From the NCBI RefSeq assembly GCF_011074885.1, contig NC_054685.1, forward strand, positions 620,001 to 684,000: 64,000 bases of DNA, read 5' to 3'. The notes beneath the pieces were generated by a model. It was not told the DNA's origin. It made no database searches and was given only the letters and a program-made list of their open reading frames with translations. A program made the position numbers and the translations under genes. This document shows positions 19,865 to 31,297 of this stretch, piece after piece. Position 1 is the first letter of the stretch. Each line of letters starts with the position of its first letter. Source of the DNA: Brettanomyces bruxellensis (Eukaryota; Ascomycota; Pichiomycetes; Pichiales; Pichiaceae).

Positions 19865-21159
19865 GTTTGGCCCAGTTTAGGTATCTGAAGTGTGAGAGAA
19901 TGATGCCACGATCTATAAAGCGAGTGATATATTGAAAGAAAGTACGGAATGGTANAAAAGGAAGAGAGGGAGTGTATTAAGGTTTGGAAGATGGCGGGAG
20001 CGGAAAAATAATTATGTTAACGGAAGATAATCTGGGGATATTGAAAAGTCGGGGAAATGAGGGAAAAGTCAAAAAAAAGGAGTCGAAAAATGGGGGGAAA
20101 AACCAAATAATAAAGAAAAAAAAGTTTTAGTTTATTATTACTTCCTGCAGTAACGGGATATCCAATTTCCTATTATCATCATTTTATTGTTGTTGTTATT
20201 GTACCTGTTGTAATCTCCCCACGCAAATTTTATACCCACGCAGGCTTTATTCCGATACCAGAAGGTTGCACATCATTTTTAGAGCGGGAGAAATCCGAAC
20301 GCTGACAATAGCGATTCAATTTCTCTCCACCCTTCAGTGTCAAATGCATAAATGCTATTTAGTAAACGAGCAGGGCTTGTAAGAGTGACAAAACGTCTAA
20401 TTACAAGGGAAATATGATATAGGGATAGATGAAGGGAATAGGAGGATAGACGAGGGTATTATTATATAATGAATATAGAGTAGAGAAATGGAGTAAAAAA
20501 GAGAAATGGAGTAAAAAAGAGAAATGAAGTAGAAGGTAACAGAAATGAAGTAGGGGGAAAGAGATAAAGTAGATAAATAAGATAGTGAGATAAAGGAGGA
20601 AAGTAAGACATCGACATAACCAAACATAAAATAGAGAAAGAAATACAAGTTAAATCAATTCAATTCATACACTTGTTAAACTCGGTCGTATGAGCACTAT
20701 ACCCGGCTACCAATATATACTACAGATATACTACCAAAAATAACTGACCAAATTTATGCTCCACAAACTAACTCTTAATTAGTGCGTAACACTGCTATTT
20801 ATTTATATAAGTAGGAAATCATCATGCGAAAACTTCTAAAAGACCAATGCTCACAAAAGACGTCTGTGATATCAAATAACTGTAAATGAAGGAAGCAAGC
20901 GGAAAAAAGAGATTCATATAAAATGCTTCAGTCTGTGAATGCGAAACCCAACATTGAAACCTAATCAAAACAATTTTGGCGTCTAATTTAGACAATCAGA
21001 CTGAAGCGCCGGTAGGTTGTCAAATAGACGCCGAAAGAAGAAAATAATAAAAAAAAAATATAATGCATATTGCGGCTCTTCTACACATGTGCAAAAGCCA
21101 CTGTCATCTATATAAGAGCATTGCCATGTTTAAGTAACGATGCTCATTGAAATAATACA
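19865..21159. other. Spacer between LIP5 and PBS2
   Basis: This tandem spacer holds the LIP5 promoter and the PBS2 3' flank. It contains one ambiguous base (n at 19955), A-rich tracts and a short minisatellite at 20470-20545. No gene is seen. Confidence 0.5.
20470..20545. repeat. Degenerate 18-nt minisatellite
   Basis: Three to four copies of an AGAGAAATGGAGTAAAAA-type unit, then degenerate GAAATGAAGTAG copies, lie in the 3' flank of PBS2. Confidence 0.75.
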
Positions 21160-23463
21160 TCATTTCTTGTGCTTCTTGCCCAAAAACTTGAGGTCAACAC
21201 GATGCAAAGCAGGAGTTCTATCGTTTTGAGAGCTTGTACCCTTTTCAGAACGTTTTGTCAGCCTCTCAGCAACAAGTTGGGCCATTTTACGTTGGCCCAG
21301 ACCTACATCAAAGTCTGTCAGCCAAGGATCATCAAGCATTTGGGCATATGTAGGACGAGTCTTTGGGTCTTTACGTAAACAGCGTTTCACGAACTGGCGG
21401 CCTTGCTTAGAAAACAACTTCTTTGGAAGCTCAGGTGGCTCACCTTCGACTATAGCGCTTAATTGTGAAAAGATGTTGGCAGAGGTCTCGGGAGGATAAG
21501 GATATCTGCCCATGGCAATTTCCAATATGGATAAACCCAGCGACCAGACATCTGATTGGACAGAATATGTGCTTGCACCTTTGGCAGGAGCCTTTATTCT
21601 TTCTGGAGCCATATAAGACTGGCATCCGATGTTGGTCTTGGCCAAAGATGCGACCAAATTTCCACTGACACCGAAATCGCACAATTTTACCTCACCCTGC
21701 CGGTTGACCAATATATTTGTGGGTTTCACATCACGGTGTATGATGTTATGATCATCTTTTAGCTGCTTCAAGCCATGGACCACCTGTCTGGTGATGTATC
21801 GAAGTTGTAGTTCAGGAACTCCACCATCGTAAATTCTATCCAAGGAACCTCCTTGCATGTATTCCATGCACATATAAACGGCACCTTCGACGAAGAACGC
21901 ACCGTAAAACTCGACGATGCAGTTACTGTCGCAATTGTGCAGAACTTCCAACTCCATTAGAATCTGGCGGAACTTCGAGTCGTCTAATTCCAGCCGGACC
22001 TCCTTCATTGCCATAATTACACCTGTAGGCTTGTGCAACACCTTGGAAACTAACCCATAGTTTCCTCTGCCCAACTCCCCAAGAATCTCAAGGTCATCCA
22101 TCGAGATTCTAAACGAAGATCCGTTCGAAAAATCAATTCCTTTGGCATGCACAGACGCTTTTCCCGCAAAGTTCAACGAACCGGACTTGATATCGACATA
22201 CTTGGCAAAGGGAGCAAACAAGCCTTGCGGCTGATACTGTACATCATCGTCCTCAGCCACTTGTTCCACCGGATTCCACAATTGCTTACACGAATCTGGC
22301 GTTTTTAAAGAGTCCTGCGAGTTTAACGACTCTGCAGTTGACGATCGTCTAAAGTCCTCATTTGCATCTGGTGTAAGAGCCATATTTGGGACGGCGGGCA
22401 TTGTCCGCAAGCCTGAATCTAGGTTGAGCCCCAAGCTTGCAATGATATTGCTGCTGGTGGTGCTTATGCCTTTGGTATTGCTATTATTAATGTTATTTCT
22501 GTTATTACTGCGGCCCTTATCATTGTTATCACCTTTATCGTTGGTGCCGTCGCCATTGTTACCGTCATTATCATTATCGTTACTGTTGAAGTTCGCAAAT
22601 CTCAACCTGGGAGAAAAAGACACACCATTGTCTGTCTTCGTGGTTGGCGCACTGCCGATACCTTTTCCGTCCTTGACTGTTGTCAAATGCAACGAGCTGA
22701 GGTCCAACTTCATGCCTCTACGTTCAGATAGAGAGCGTTTCGGCCTCGAGGAGCCGGAAGAAGGTGTTGAAGAAGATGAACAGGCAGTTCGCGAGTGCTT
22801 TACCGAATCCAGGCCAGTTCTAAGCCTGCCAAAGCGGTCCCTGCACTCCGATTTGGAGGCCTTCTGCTTGTTTTCCATTAGTGAAGGGCTGAACATTTGC
22901 GGATTGGACACCATCAACGGACTGGAAAGTGATCTGTTGCGAGGATTGGAGGTGAAAAGACCAACAGAGCCAATTGCTGGAGTATGGTTGGCCTGACTGG
23001 CTCTTCGCAGTCGCATGGCGGGCCTTTGGGTTATTCTGGAGTCAGAGTCAGAGGCCGGGTCCAAATTTGAATTCTCACATGAATCAGAATCCAGACACGA
23101 GTCGGAATCAGAGTCAGTGAAGGAACACGAGTCAAATGTTGAACCTGTGAGGGAGGGCGACTTGGAATCGACGAGGTGGTCTGAATCTCTTTGTGAATTG
23201 GTCTTGGATGCCGATCCGTAAGGGGATCGCAGCAAACTGGAATTTCTTGACATTGTGTTTGCTGCTGATGAGACAGGTGGAGAATCATCATAAGATTCTG
23301 ATTGGTAGCGATGCTGCTCCTCCATTCTCTGCCGCCTCTGTGTCTGAAAGGCCACTAACTTTGCCTGAACGTTTGGATTCATGTTTCTGACACTGTGCTG
23401 TCTGTGGGGCAGCGAGGAACCGGTGCTTTTTGAATTTTGCGAAGATGAATGATTGTGTGACAT
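21160..23463 (-). CDS. PBS2: MAPK kinase of the HOG pathway (Pbs2)
   Basis: This is a 767-residue MAPKK with a long Ser/Asn-rich N-terminus and a kinase domain at about residues 455-725. The domain shows GRGNYGLVSKV, the Lys of MAMKEV, HRDVKPTN, DFG and the activation loop SLAKTNIG. The two phosphorylation sites of Pbs2 correspond to S606 and T610. YMAPERIK and DVWSLGLSILEIAMGRYPYPPET are diagnostic of Pbs2. It phosphorylates Hog1 and scaffolds the pathway in the cytosol. R353-P359 reads RTMPAVP, a possible SH3 ligand where S. cerevisiae Pbs2 binds Sho1. An Asp/Asn low-complexity run covers about residues 295-335. Codons around 22480-22580 are repetitive but in frame. Confidence 0.93.
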   Translation of the reverse strand: MSHNHSSSQNSKSTGSSLPHRQHSVRNMNPNVQAKLVAFQTQRRQRMEEQHRYQSESYDDSPPVSSAANTMSRNSSLLRSPYGSASKTNSQRDSDHLVDSKSPSLTGSTFDSCSFTDSDSDSCLDSDSCENSNLDPASDSDSRITQRPAMRLRRASQANHTPAIGSVGLFTSNPRNRSLSSPLMVSNPQMFSPSLMENKQKASKSECRDRFGRLRTGLDSVKHSRTACSSSSTPSSGSSRPKRSLSERRGMKLDLSSLHLTTVKDGKGIGSAPTTKTDNGVSFSPRLRFANFNSNDNDNDGNNGDGTNDKGDNNDKGRSNNRNNINNSNTKGISTTSSNIIASLGLNLDSGLRTMPAVPNMALTPDANEDFRRSSTAESLNSQDSLKTPDSCKQLWNPVEQVAEDDDVQYQPQGLFAPFAKYVDIKSGSLNFAGKASVHAKGIDFSNGSSFRISMDDLEILGELGRGNYGLVSKVLHKPTGVIMAMKEVRLELDDSKFRQILMELEVLHNCDSNCIVEFYGAFFVEGAVYMCMEYMQGGSLDRIYDGGVPELQLRYITRQVVHGLKQLKDDHNIIHRDVKPTNILVNRQGEVKLCDFGVSGNLVASLAKTNIGCQSYMAPERIKAPAKGASTYSVQSDVWSLGLSILEIAMGRYPYPPETSANIFSQLSAIVEGEPPELPKKLFSKQGRQFVKRCLRKDPKTRPTYAQMLDDPWLTDFDVGLGQRKMAQLVAERLTKRSEKGTSSQNDRTPALHRVDLKFLGKKHKK

Positions 23464-26280
23464 TGTCGGCTGAATCTATATATGAAAGGCGGTTCACAAA
23501 ATGCAACTATTGCGCCTACAACTGTACCCGATCGAGTAATCCTTCGTGTGTGGCTGTAGTAAAGAAGTGGAAAAAATTTTTAATACTTGTATCAGACGTG
23601 AATGCTCCGATGAGACACAACAACGGACAAACAACACAATACTGTGAATGGGATAATAACAAGCAAATATAAAAGGGATGTATCTCCGCTTCCAAGTTGG
23701 CTACCTGAATAGTTTCCTATCTATCTTTTTTTCCTGATATTTGGGGTGAATGAATGAAAACGTGTGTACTGTAATATCAAGTTCTGTAAAGTAAACTGCT
23801 ACCGAGTGTGCTATTTTTCTTTTTTTTCTTCTCTTTTCTAATCTGCCTTTCTCTCTTTCTCCGCTAGGTGGCTGCACAGTTTGCACGAAACGGTGTAGAT
23901 TGATGCTCAAAAGAGGCAGTTGTTGATGAAGAAAAAAGGAACTAAGTTGAGAAATGATCTGTCGGTAGTATAGGGAAATTAGAAAAGTGGACTAACTAAC
24001 TAGATAAAGAAAATCAAACCTTGTTGTGACAACCAAAAAATAAAAAATAAAAAATAAATCCAGATAAGTGAGCAGGCAGGCAGGTTGAGGATAATAGCAG
24101 AAAAATAGATCGGGGTAAATTTGAAAATTCAGAGAGGAAGAAAAAAAATCAAAAAAAAAAATCAAAAATTCAAAGCAGAGCAAACCTGAGATCAGCTCGG
24201 TTTTAAATATTATTCTCCCGATAATGTAGCAGTGGGAAACCGACGAAGGGCTGAAAATAAGGGATGGCCATGCACAGCTGGGTCAATATGCCTATTACTG
24301 GTAAAACAAGGGGCCAATTCACTACATTAAGGGTTTGTTAAAGCCTCAGTATGTTTAAACCTGTTTTTCTATTTTTGTGGTGCTATTTAAGCGCCGCAAT
24401 GACAATTGTAAAAAAAGAAAAAAGGAAAAAGAAAAAGAACATGAAGAAAAAACGTAACTGACAAAGAGACAAATACCAGTTAAAGCCGTTTTAGGTTACA
24501 TTACAACGACAGGACCCGGACATAGATCTAGGATAGTCTTAAAATAGATCGGGCAAGCGAGGAGGGAAAGACCTAATGACAATTGTAGATATTGCAGAAT
24601 ACCAATTAAAGCCCCTTGTGGAAGAGATAACAAATAATTGAATGGAAGAATCAGGTGAGATTTAGTAGCTAGGATCGCTGAGAAACGAGTGACAAAAAAA
24701 AATTTGAAAAAACAACAAACTCGAATACATGCAAACACTTAAAATGCCAAAATACTTTGAAAGAATGCACAAAAGGATAAAAAAGCATTAAACTAATTAT
24801 AGGGGCCGGTATGATAAATTTAGAAGATACCTGAACATGTACGATGGAAACCGTAGAAAATAAAAAGTAACAATTGCGATTGTTCGCTCAACCAATTAAA
24901 GGTAAATAGTGCCGGCATTACATCCGTCGGTTTGCAAATGTATCATTTATATCGACTAGTAGCATATTATTAAACGTAGCAACATGAAACATGGAAAAAG
25001 TTATTGTTAAAGGATTATGCGCGCTGATAGAATGCAAAAAAAAGAGGAGAAAGATATATATCGGGTGGGAAAACACAATAAACTAGAACTAAAGACAGAG
25101 AAATGGAACAATAGGCCAAGACCAATGAATAACAATTCTTAAGAAATCAGGACATAAGAGAGTTGAGAAAACAGGATAGGAACTAAGATAGAAAAAACAA
25201 CAGCAACCACAAAGTACAACAAAACAAAACAGGAAACCCAAGAGAATCTCAAACAGCAATATAAACAGCAATATACTAATGCATAACCATCCAGTAACCC
25301 ACAAATTATCACAACTGTGAAAGCCTCAAATACGGAAGTAGGCGTGTACAAACAGATATCATATAGACAGGCCGATCAATTTGAGAAAATGAAATTTGAA
25401 TGAAAAGATAGGGTCCATTAGTAGGAAGTTTTACTTGATTTGGAAGCCGGCGCTTAAATTTAACGTGCTTGCTTATACGGGAAGTCAGCAAGCTTGGTTA
25501 AGGGCGTGGATCTCAAAATTTATAATTTTTTAGGGTTTGATTTGGTGCAGACAAGAGTAAATGCAGAATACATGAGACCATGACATGAAACTTTAATCAA
25601 CCAAAAATAAGAGGGGAAGCAAGCGGCAAAAAGTTGCGGCAAATTTGCCGATGATGCAGCTATTTTTGGGAGTGCAAATATTAATACGATGCCATAAACG
25701 TCCAGAAAATTGAATTATGTGATCGAATACTTTTAGACAATAAACGTTGTTCGTACAAAATGGATCGGGAAGGTGTAAATTTTTGGGAAAAGAGAAAGAG
25801 TTGTATAGAGTAAACAAGTTTAAGACGAGGGTTAACAGAATGAAAAATCCGGGAACTTTAAGGGGCTTGGAATTGGGTTAAAAACATTACGTATTAGATA
25901 CGTCAAAATTAAAAATTGTAGAATACGAGATGCGGCGCTAACAGAAAGATAATGGGGGGTTGACATATGGCTTTGATAGGCATGACGTACGGAACAAAAT
26001 GAGCGAGAGAAAGTTGAAAGGTGAAAGGTGAGTCAGGGGTAACTAGGAAGTAATTGAATTGTAATTTAGAAAGGATTGAATATAAATTCATGGATAGAGG
26101 AGCAGTAGCATGGATAATTATGTAGCTTAGACAATGAAAAGAGAAGAGTTACTCATATAAAAAAAAAAATAAAGGCAGGGAGTGAAATAAAAGAAACGGC
26201 GCAATTTAATTGTACAAAAGACTACACGTGAAGTTCACAAATGATGAAATAAGAATCTATTCAAGCGAAATACATAGCAC
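23464..26280. other. 2.8-kb spacer between PBS2 and BEM3
   Basis: This long spacer lies between two minus-strand genes. The plus strand is strikingly A/G-rich over most of it. Only short T/Phe/Leu-rich frames are found on the minus strand, and I do not accept them as genes. It contains the PBS2 promoter and BEM3 terminator. An unannotated non-coding transcript cannot be excluded. Confidence 0.5.
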
Positions 26281-29200
26281 CTAAACCGCATTCCTCTCCT
26301 CCGGAGAAAGAATCTGACCATTTTCGAAATAGTAAGAGTAGTTAATAAGGATCTCTGCGCAGATCTCCTTTGCACCATCAAAGGGAGTCAAATTAGGCGC
26401 CATAAGAACGCTTATGGCCCCAACGCTCATCTTATTCAGCTCTTTAAACTTGAGAACCTCGCGGAAATACCGGAAAAGCACGTAGAGAACATCAAAATTG
26501 AGCTTTGGCAAAGACACAAGAACGCGTTTGAAGTCAGGAGCAGGATCGGATTCCCGCGATGACATAGTTAGCGTCATTAGCTGCTTTGCCTCGTCTTCAG
26601 GAATAATGGTGACCTGCAAAGTCCGGAGATATCTCTTCAAAAGAGTTGCAATCGAGTGGACATCCGGCTGGGAAGGCAGTGCAGCCAAATCGCAGTCTGC
26701 CTCCTCGTTAAACACCCGCTGAATTTTGTTAACTTCGGACATCATGCCGTTCAACCTGAAGATTCCCTCATTGAAAATGGCATTCTTGCTGTCCAGGTAG
26801 CTGATACTTCTGTAGACGATCGACGGGACGGGTCTCCCGGCTATGGCGAATTTTGGACACCTGTCATAGGACTCCTGTAGATTCAATCCAAAGTACTTTT
26901 TCCCCTCATCGAGCTGCTTGAACACGCCTGGCGAGCTTCTCAGAGAGTCAACCGAGTAAGGAGAGTTTGGAGTTGTGAAAGATGATCTTATTGGTGTGTG
27001 GAGCGAGCCAATCGACGTCGATGAGCCACTTACACTCTGATCGGTCAACCCTAGACTCAAGTGCAATCTTTGACGTTGCTGTTTGCGCTGCTGGGGTCGG
27101 TCCGCCTGCCTTTGCTGCATCTGCTGCATCTTTTCCAGTTTCTTCTGCCTCCTCTGCTCTCTTCGCGACAGCTTCTGCGTTGTGGCTTCGTACGGAATCA
27201 CCTTAAAGTCCAAAATGGAGCCTCTCTGGCTGCCGTTTCCATCAATACTGCCGTTAACCTTGGTGGAAAGACTGTCGGCACTCTTGGCAAACAGACTCCG
27301 GCCTTTGACGCTGGCTGAAGGGCTGCCGACGGCGGAATTTGCGTCGTTAAGCCCCGAGTTAGACGCCGAGCCCGAAAAAAGAGTGCCTGACATCGAAGGT
27401 GTCGAACTTGCAGATCCACTATGTGCCAGATGAAGCCCATCCCGCCCTATATGAAGGCCAAACCACTTCGAGCTGTCGGTACTGGCTCTTTTTTGGGGTG
27501 GCGACCGCTGAAGTTCCGCTTTTTCCGCTGGGATTTCCTCCGGGATCTCCGGAATCGTGCGAATATCGGCTTTGGAACCAGCATTTGCGCCATCTGGAGG
27601 CCTGCCAAGCACCTTGCACCACTCATCAGCATCCTGGACCGACTCGCAGTACAAGATCCAGCGGTGGTTGGACTTGAAGGTCCGTTTTTGGTGTCTTGTG
27701 ATCGTAAGCACTTGCCCATCTCGCGAAATATCGGTCTCGGCAACACCAAACACCTCGGGCGGGCGGCCGAGGTCGGGCTGGATGCTCACGAGTTGCTCGA
27801 TGGTGTCAAAAACAAGCCGGACGATGCGGAAAGACCTCTTGAGACCCTTGTTTCCGACCAGAACAAAGTGTCCTTCCCGTTTCGACATGTCATAGTCCTC
27901 ATCCGGGTTGAAGTATCCCGTAAACAGCTTCCAGATCGAGGTGCCCTTGCTCTGCCGCATCACCCTGCACAACTCCGCAATGTACATCCGGATGATTGTC
28001 TTCTGGGTATCCCAGTTTGTCGGATCCACTTCCAAGAAGTGCTTTGGGTCGGGCAACTTTGGAAGGTTCACAAACGACGTGTGCCTAATGTCCGCGTCCA
28101 TCGACAAAAGCTCCGAGTACCGCCTTTTCACCATGTATAGCGGGATCAACTGCCCGCTCCGCTCGCTGGAATTCACCATGAACTGAATTGTGAAGTCTCC
28201 AGATGCCGGATTTTCCAGTGCCGCCGGATCCACAATCGAATACACTGATATCACCGTTGTGTCTATAGAGTTAAGCAGATAGTCATACTGGGTCTGCGAA
28301 CCTGCGGACGAAGTACTTGCCATTGATAGTCGAGAGACGGAGGCAGAGGGGGACATCGAAACTCCGCCTTTTGACTCTGGCCGCACCAGAACTCCACCGT
28401 GCGAATTCCCGCTTTCAGACGATTTCGTGCGGAGATGCCGCCCGGAAATCAACGTTGAAGCTTTTCTCCTCAAGTTGAAAAGTGTCCTTTGAGGCGATTT
28501 CGACCTCCTGCGTGGACTTGTGCGGCCCGAATTGTCCGAGGCGGACTTTCTAGGCGGAGAAACGGACCTTCCGGACGAATATCCGCGGTCCTCGTCGCTC
28601 GAATCTCCGCCATAACGCAAGTCCGCCCGGCCAGGTGCCCTCAACACAGGAGACGAAGGCGGAGATATGGAAAACCCCGCCGGGGCGACCGGCGGAGAAA
28701 CGTTTGGTGCCCTCGGCGTCGGCTGAAGAAATTCACTTTGCGACGATACGCCTCTTTCCGGGCTCAAAGATGCAATTGCCTTCTGAACGGTGGTAAGTTT
28801 TACCGATGCCGCTGCAGATGACTGAAGTGTACGCATCGGAGAAGGTGAGGCATCGGCATTTCTCCGGTCCGGTCCGCTTTCAAAGCCAACATCTTCGTTT
28901 TTTGGAGTGGATACCGGCATTTCCGCACCTGAACCAACATTTTGCGGAATTTCAGCTGGAACCGGCTTTCTGGAACTCACATCAGGCATCTTCCTACTCT
29001 CGGGACTCCGGGAGGCTGCCGAACCGGCATTAAAGTCGAAATTATCCCCGCCTGCCACATTTTCAGAGGTATCATCATGGTGGTAAAACCGAAGATCAAC
29101 ATCCACCTTCGACAATCTTGGTCTCGTCGGACTTTCGACGACGGTCGACTCGGGCCGACTCATATTCATAGTTGTAGACCGCGAAACTGGCCTGTTTGGT

Positions 29201-30249
29201 GTTTCGACTGCATACTGTGACGAAGTTATCGATTGCGTAGATTCAGTAGACTCAGCCGATCCAGAAACATCAGACTTGGCAGGTTGAATAATTTTGGCAG
29301 GTTGAATAACTTCACCAGGTTGAATAACTTCACCAGGTTGAATAACTTCAGTAGATTGAATAACTTCAGAAGGTTCAATAATTTTAGGAGATTCATTAAT
29401 TCTAGTAGATTGAGAAGATTCACCAACTTTAGCAGATCCACCAACTTTAGCAGATTCAACCAGCTCAACAGACTCCGCAGTCACATCCCGGCGGTGGCTT
29501 CTCTCCGGTAATGGAATGTCCGTGCTTTCCGTCCGCTCCATGTGTTTGATTTCCGTACTTTTCTCCGCCTTCCTCATCTCATACTCATACTTCCGCTTTC
29601 CCTCACTTAACTGCCTCCGCAATCCCGCTATCACCGAGTCCTTCTCCATCCGCTCCGTCTCGTGCCTTTGCATCTCCTCATCCTGCTGCCTCTCAAAAAC
29701 ACCAATCGCTTTTCTTAGCTTTTCGATTTCACCGTTTTTCAGCGATACTTGCTGCATAAACTCACGAAGCTGAACTCGTAACCGCTCATTTTCCTTCTCC
29801 AGCTGCGCCACACGCGGGTCCGAGTACTGGCCAATTATCGTGTCGTTTGCATCTTCGTTAACTGTCCCATTTGCATCACATTCCGGCTCCTGCTCGTCTC
29901 CCTCACTATACGATACACTTCTGGAGCTACTTCTCGAATTTCCAGAATCCGGCACTGGATCTCCGCCTCCCACATCTCGCCGAGCCTCACTTTCTACATT
30001 TGGACGTGCCCCTGGCTCCTGTTGTGCTTCTTCTGTCCCATAAACTTCCTGTATCGGTAATCGAACAATTTCATGAACACTTCCCAATTCTCCTTCTAAC
30101 ACCTCTCTTTCGCTTTCATTCAAATTCGACCCGCTGCTATACTCAGACCCGCTTGCTAGCGAGCTGCTGGATTGCTTTAGTGGTACTGCTAGGCTTTGTG
30201 TGGAATTAGACGCCGACATATTGATCCTTGTGTTAGTCGAACTTCGCAA
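26281..30249 (-). CDS. BEM3: Cdc42 GTPase-activating protein Bem3
   Basis: This 1322-residue protein turns off Cdc42 at sites of polarised growth. Domains in order: a coiled coil at about residues 145-235 (VAQLEKENERLRVQL), a low-complexity Ser/Pro region, a PX domain at about 655-770 (YMVKRRYSELLSMD, PKLPDPK), a PH domain at about 775-900 (GLKRSFRIVRL, WILYCESVQDADEW) and a C-terminal RhoGAP domain at about 1135-1310. The GAP arginine finger is in GIFRLNG, and MAPNLTPF closes the domain. PX-PH-RhoGAP order is specific to Bem3. A run of EVIQPG-type repeats lies near residues 275-325. Coding DNA around 27.4-28.7 kb is more GC-rich than its surroundings. Confidence 0.93.
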   Translation of the reverse strand: MRSSTNTRINMSASNSTQSLAVPLKQSSSSLASGSEYSSGSNLNESEREVLEGELGSVHEIVRLPIQEVYGTEEAQQEPGARPNVESEARRDVGGGDPVPDSGNSRSSSRSVSYSEGDEQEPECDANGTVNEDANDTIIGQYSDPRVAQLEKENERLRVQLREFMQQVSLKNGEIEKLRKAIGVFERQQDEEMQRHETERMEKDSVIAGLRRQLSEGKRKYEYEMRKAEKSTEIKHMERTESTDIPLPERSHRRDVTAESVELVESAKVGGSAKVGESSQSTRINESPKIIEPSEVIQSTEVIQPGEVIQPGEVIQPAKIIQPAKSDVSGSAESTESTQSITSSQYAVETPNRPVSRSTTMNMSRPESTVVESPTRPRLSKVDVDLRFYHHDDTSENVAGGDNFDFNAGSAASRSPESRKMPDVSSRKPVPAEIPQNVGSGAEMPVSTPKNEDVGFESGPDRRNADASPSPMRTLQSSAAASVKLTTVQKAIASLSPERGVSSQSEFLQPTPRAPNVSPPVAPAGFSISPPSSPVLRAPGRADLRYGGDSSDEDRGYSSGRSVSPPRKSASDNSGRTSPRRRSKSPQRTLFNLRRKASTLISGRHLRTKSSESGNSHGGVLVRPESKGGVSMSPSASVSRLSMASTSSAGSQTQYDYLLNSIDTTVISVYSIVDPAALENPASGDFTIQFMVNSSERSGQLIPLYMVKRRYSELLSMDADIRHTSFVNLPKLPDPKHFLEVDPTNWDTQKTIIRMYIAELCRVMRQSKGTSIWKLFTGYFNPDEDYDMSKREGHFVLVGNKGLKRSFRIVRLVFDTIEQLVSIQPDLGRPPEVFGVAETDISRDGQVLTITRHQKRTFKSNHRWILYCESVQDADEWCKVLGRPPDGANAGSKADIRTIPEIPEEIPAEKAELQRSPPQKRASTDSSKWFGLHIGRDGLHLAHSGSASSTPSMSGTLFSGSASNSGLNDANSAVGSPSASVKGRSLFAKSADSLSTKVNGSIDGNGSQRGSILDFKVIPYEATTQKLSRREQRRQKKLEKMQQMQQRQADRPQQRKQQRQRLHLSLGLTDQSVSGSSTSIGSLHTPIRSSFTTPNSPYSVDSLRSSPGVFKQLDEGKKYFGLNLQESYDRCPKFAIAGRPVPSIVYRSISYLDSKNAIFNEGIFRLNGMMSEVNKIQRVFNEEADCDLAALPSQPDVHSIATLLKRYLRTLQVTIIPEDEAKQLMTLTMSSRESDPAPDFKRVLVSLPKLNFDVLYVLFRYFREVLKFKELNKMSVGAISVLMAPNLTPFDGAKEICAEILINYSYYFENGQILSPEERNAV
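29279..29460 (-). repeat. 18-nt coding repeats in BEM3
   Basis: Tandem 18-base units encode EVIQPG-type hexapeptides (EVIQST, EVIQPG, KIIQPA and similar), and shorter AKVGES-type units follow in the same tract. The two central units are identical in DNA. The tract lies in the disordered linker between coiled coil and PX domain. Confidence 0.85.
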
Positions 30250-31297
30250 TTTTAACGCGCGCGTTTATTTCACACGCTTTATCAAAGTTCTCCGCTTGCT
30301 TTACCCTTTTCGTTTCTTCTGCTTGATCTCTGCGTTTCCTTGTCTTTGCTTTCCGGTCCTAAGGCTGCTTATACGCCCCTTTGTCTTATTATATACTCTA
30401 TTTTCTATTACTGATACTGCTGTATCAAATTCTTATCCTGGTACCTCCTGAATTCCGTGTAAGATCTCTAATTCGTGGGCTTTAAACTGCTGAATTTCCA
30501 CCGACGCCTGATAACCAATCTGCCCTGTTCTCACTCTGAGCTTCAGATTGACAATCTGCAAAAATTATGCAACTTCAGACACTTCTCATCAATCATACAT
30601 GCTACTTATCGTCGTGCATGTATACAGTATGCTCGATATTTTTTATCCACGATTTTTTTTTTTTTTTTTGAAATGCCAGAATCGCTCACGACTGGCGATT
30701 GTTTCTGGACACAATCCCATTTTTATGATCTCATGCTTTATTCAGCAGCAAAAATTCGCGGTTGAGACGCGTTCTAAGTAATGGCCTAAAACAAAACAAA
30801 GAGACACAAAAAAATTAAGCATGCGCATACACGCAGCGTACATTATTTTGTCATTTCTTCACACTTTTTTTTGTCTTATTGGGGTGTAGGGAGGCTGCCT
30901 GTTTCAGATTTACGCAAAGCAGGATTTCCATGAAATATTATTTTCATAATATCATTTATCTAGTATTTGTAGACTGTAATCAGTTATTTCTAGTGTTTAT
31001 ATGAAATTGTTTTGTATCATTATAGTATTATCTCTACTACTATCATCGTAGCACTAATAACATTTCATCCCCCTTTGCACTATCGCAGTATGACTTTGTA
31101 ACTATACTAACATCCTAATATCATTTTGTACCATCATCAATTGTCTTATCACTTACTTTTTGTACCATCATAATATCATTTATCACTTTACTTTTCGTAC
31201 AGCTACAATATCATTTACACCACCTTGGCACATTCTTACTATCATTACATCCTAAGTATACTTAACTTATTTTAACCAACACCTTCATGCATCTCAC
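30250..31297. other. BEM3 promoter and SLK19-like 3' flank
   Basis: This tandem spacer has pyrimidine-rich sequence next to BEM3, a T17-type run near 30652, and degenerate ATCAT/ACTTT-rich repeats toward the next gene. No gene is seen. Confidence 0.5.
31110..31245. repeat. Degenerate tandem repeat in the SLK19-like 3' flank
   Basis: Units resemble TTTGTACCATCATAATATCAT followed by TTATCACTTACTTT, with about three imperfect copies. They are visible by eye. The period is irregular. Confidence 0.55.
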
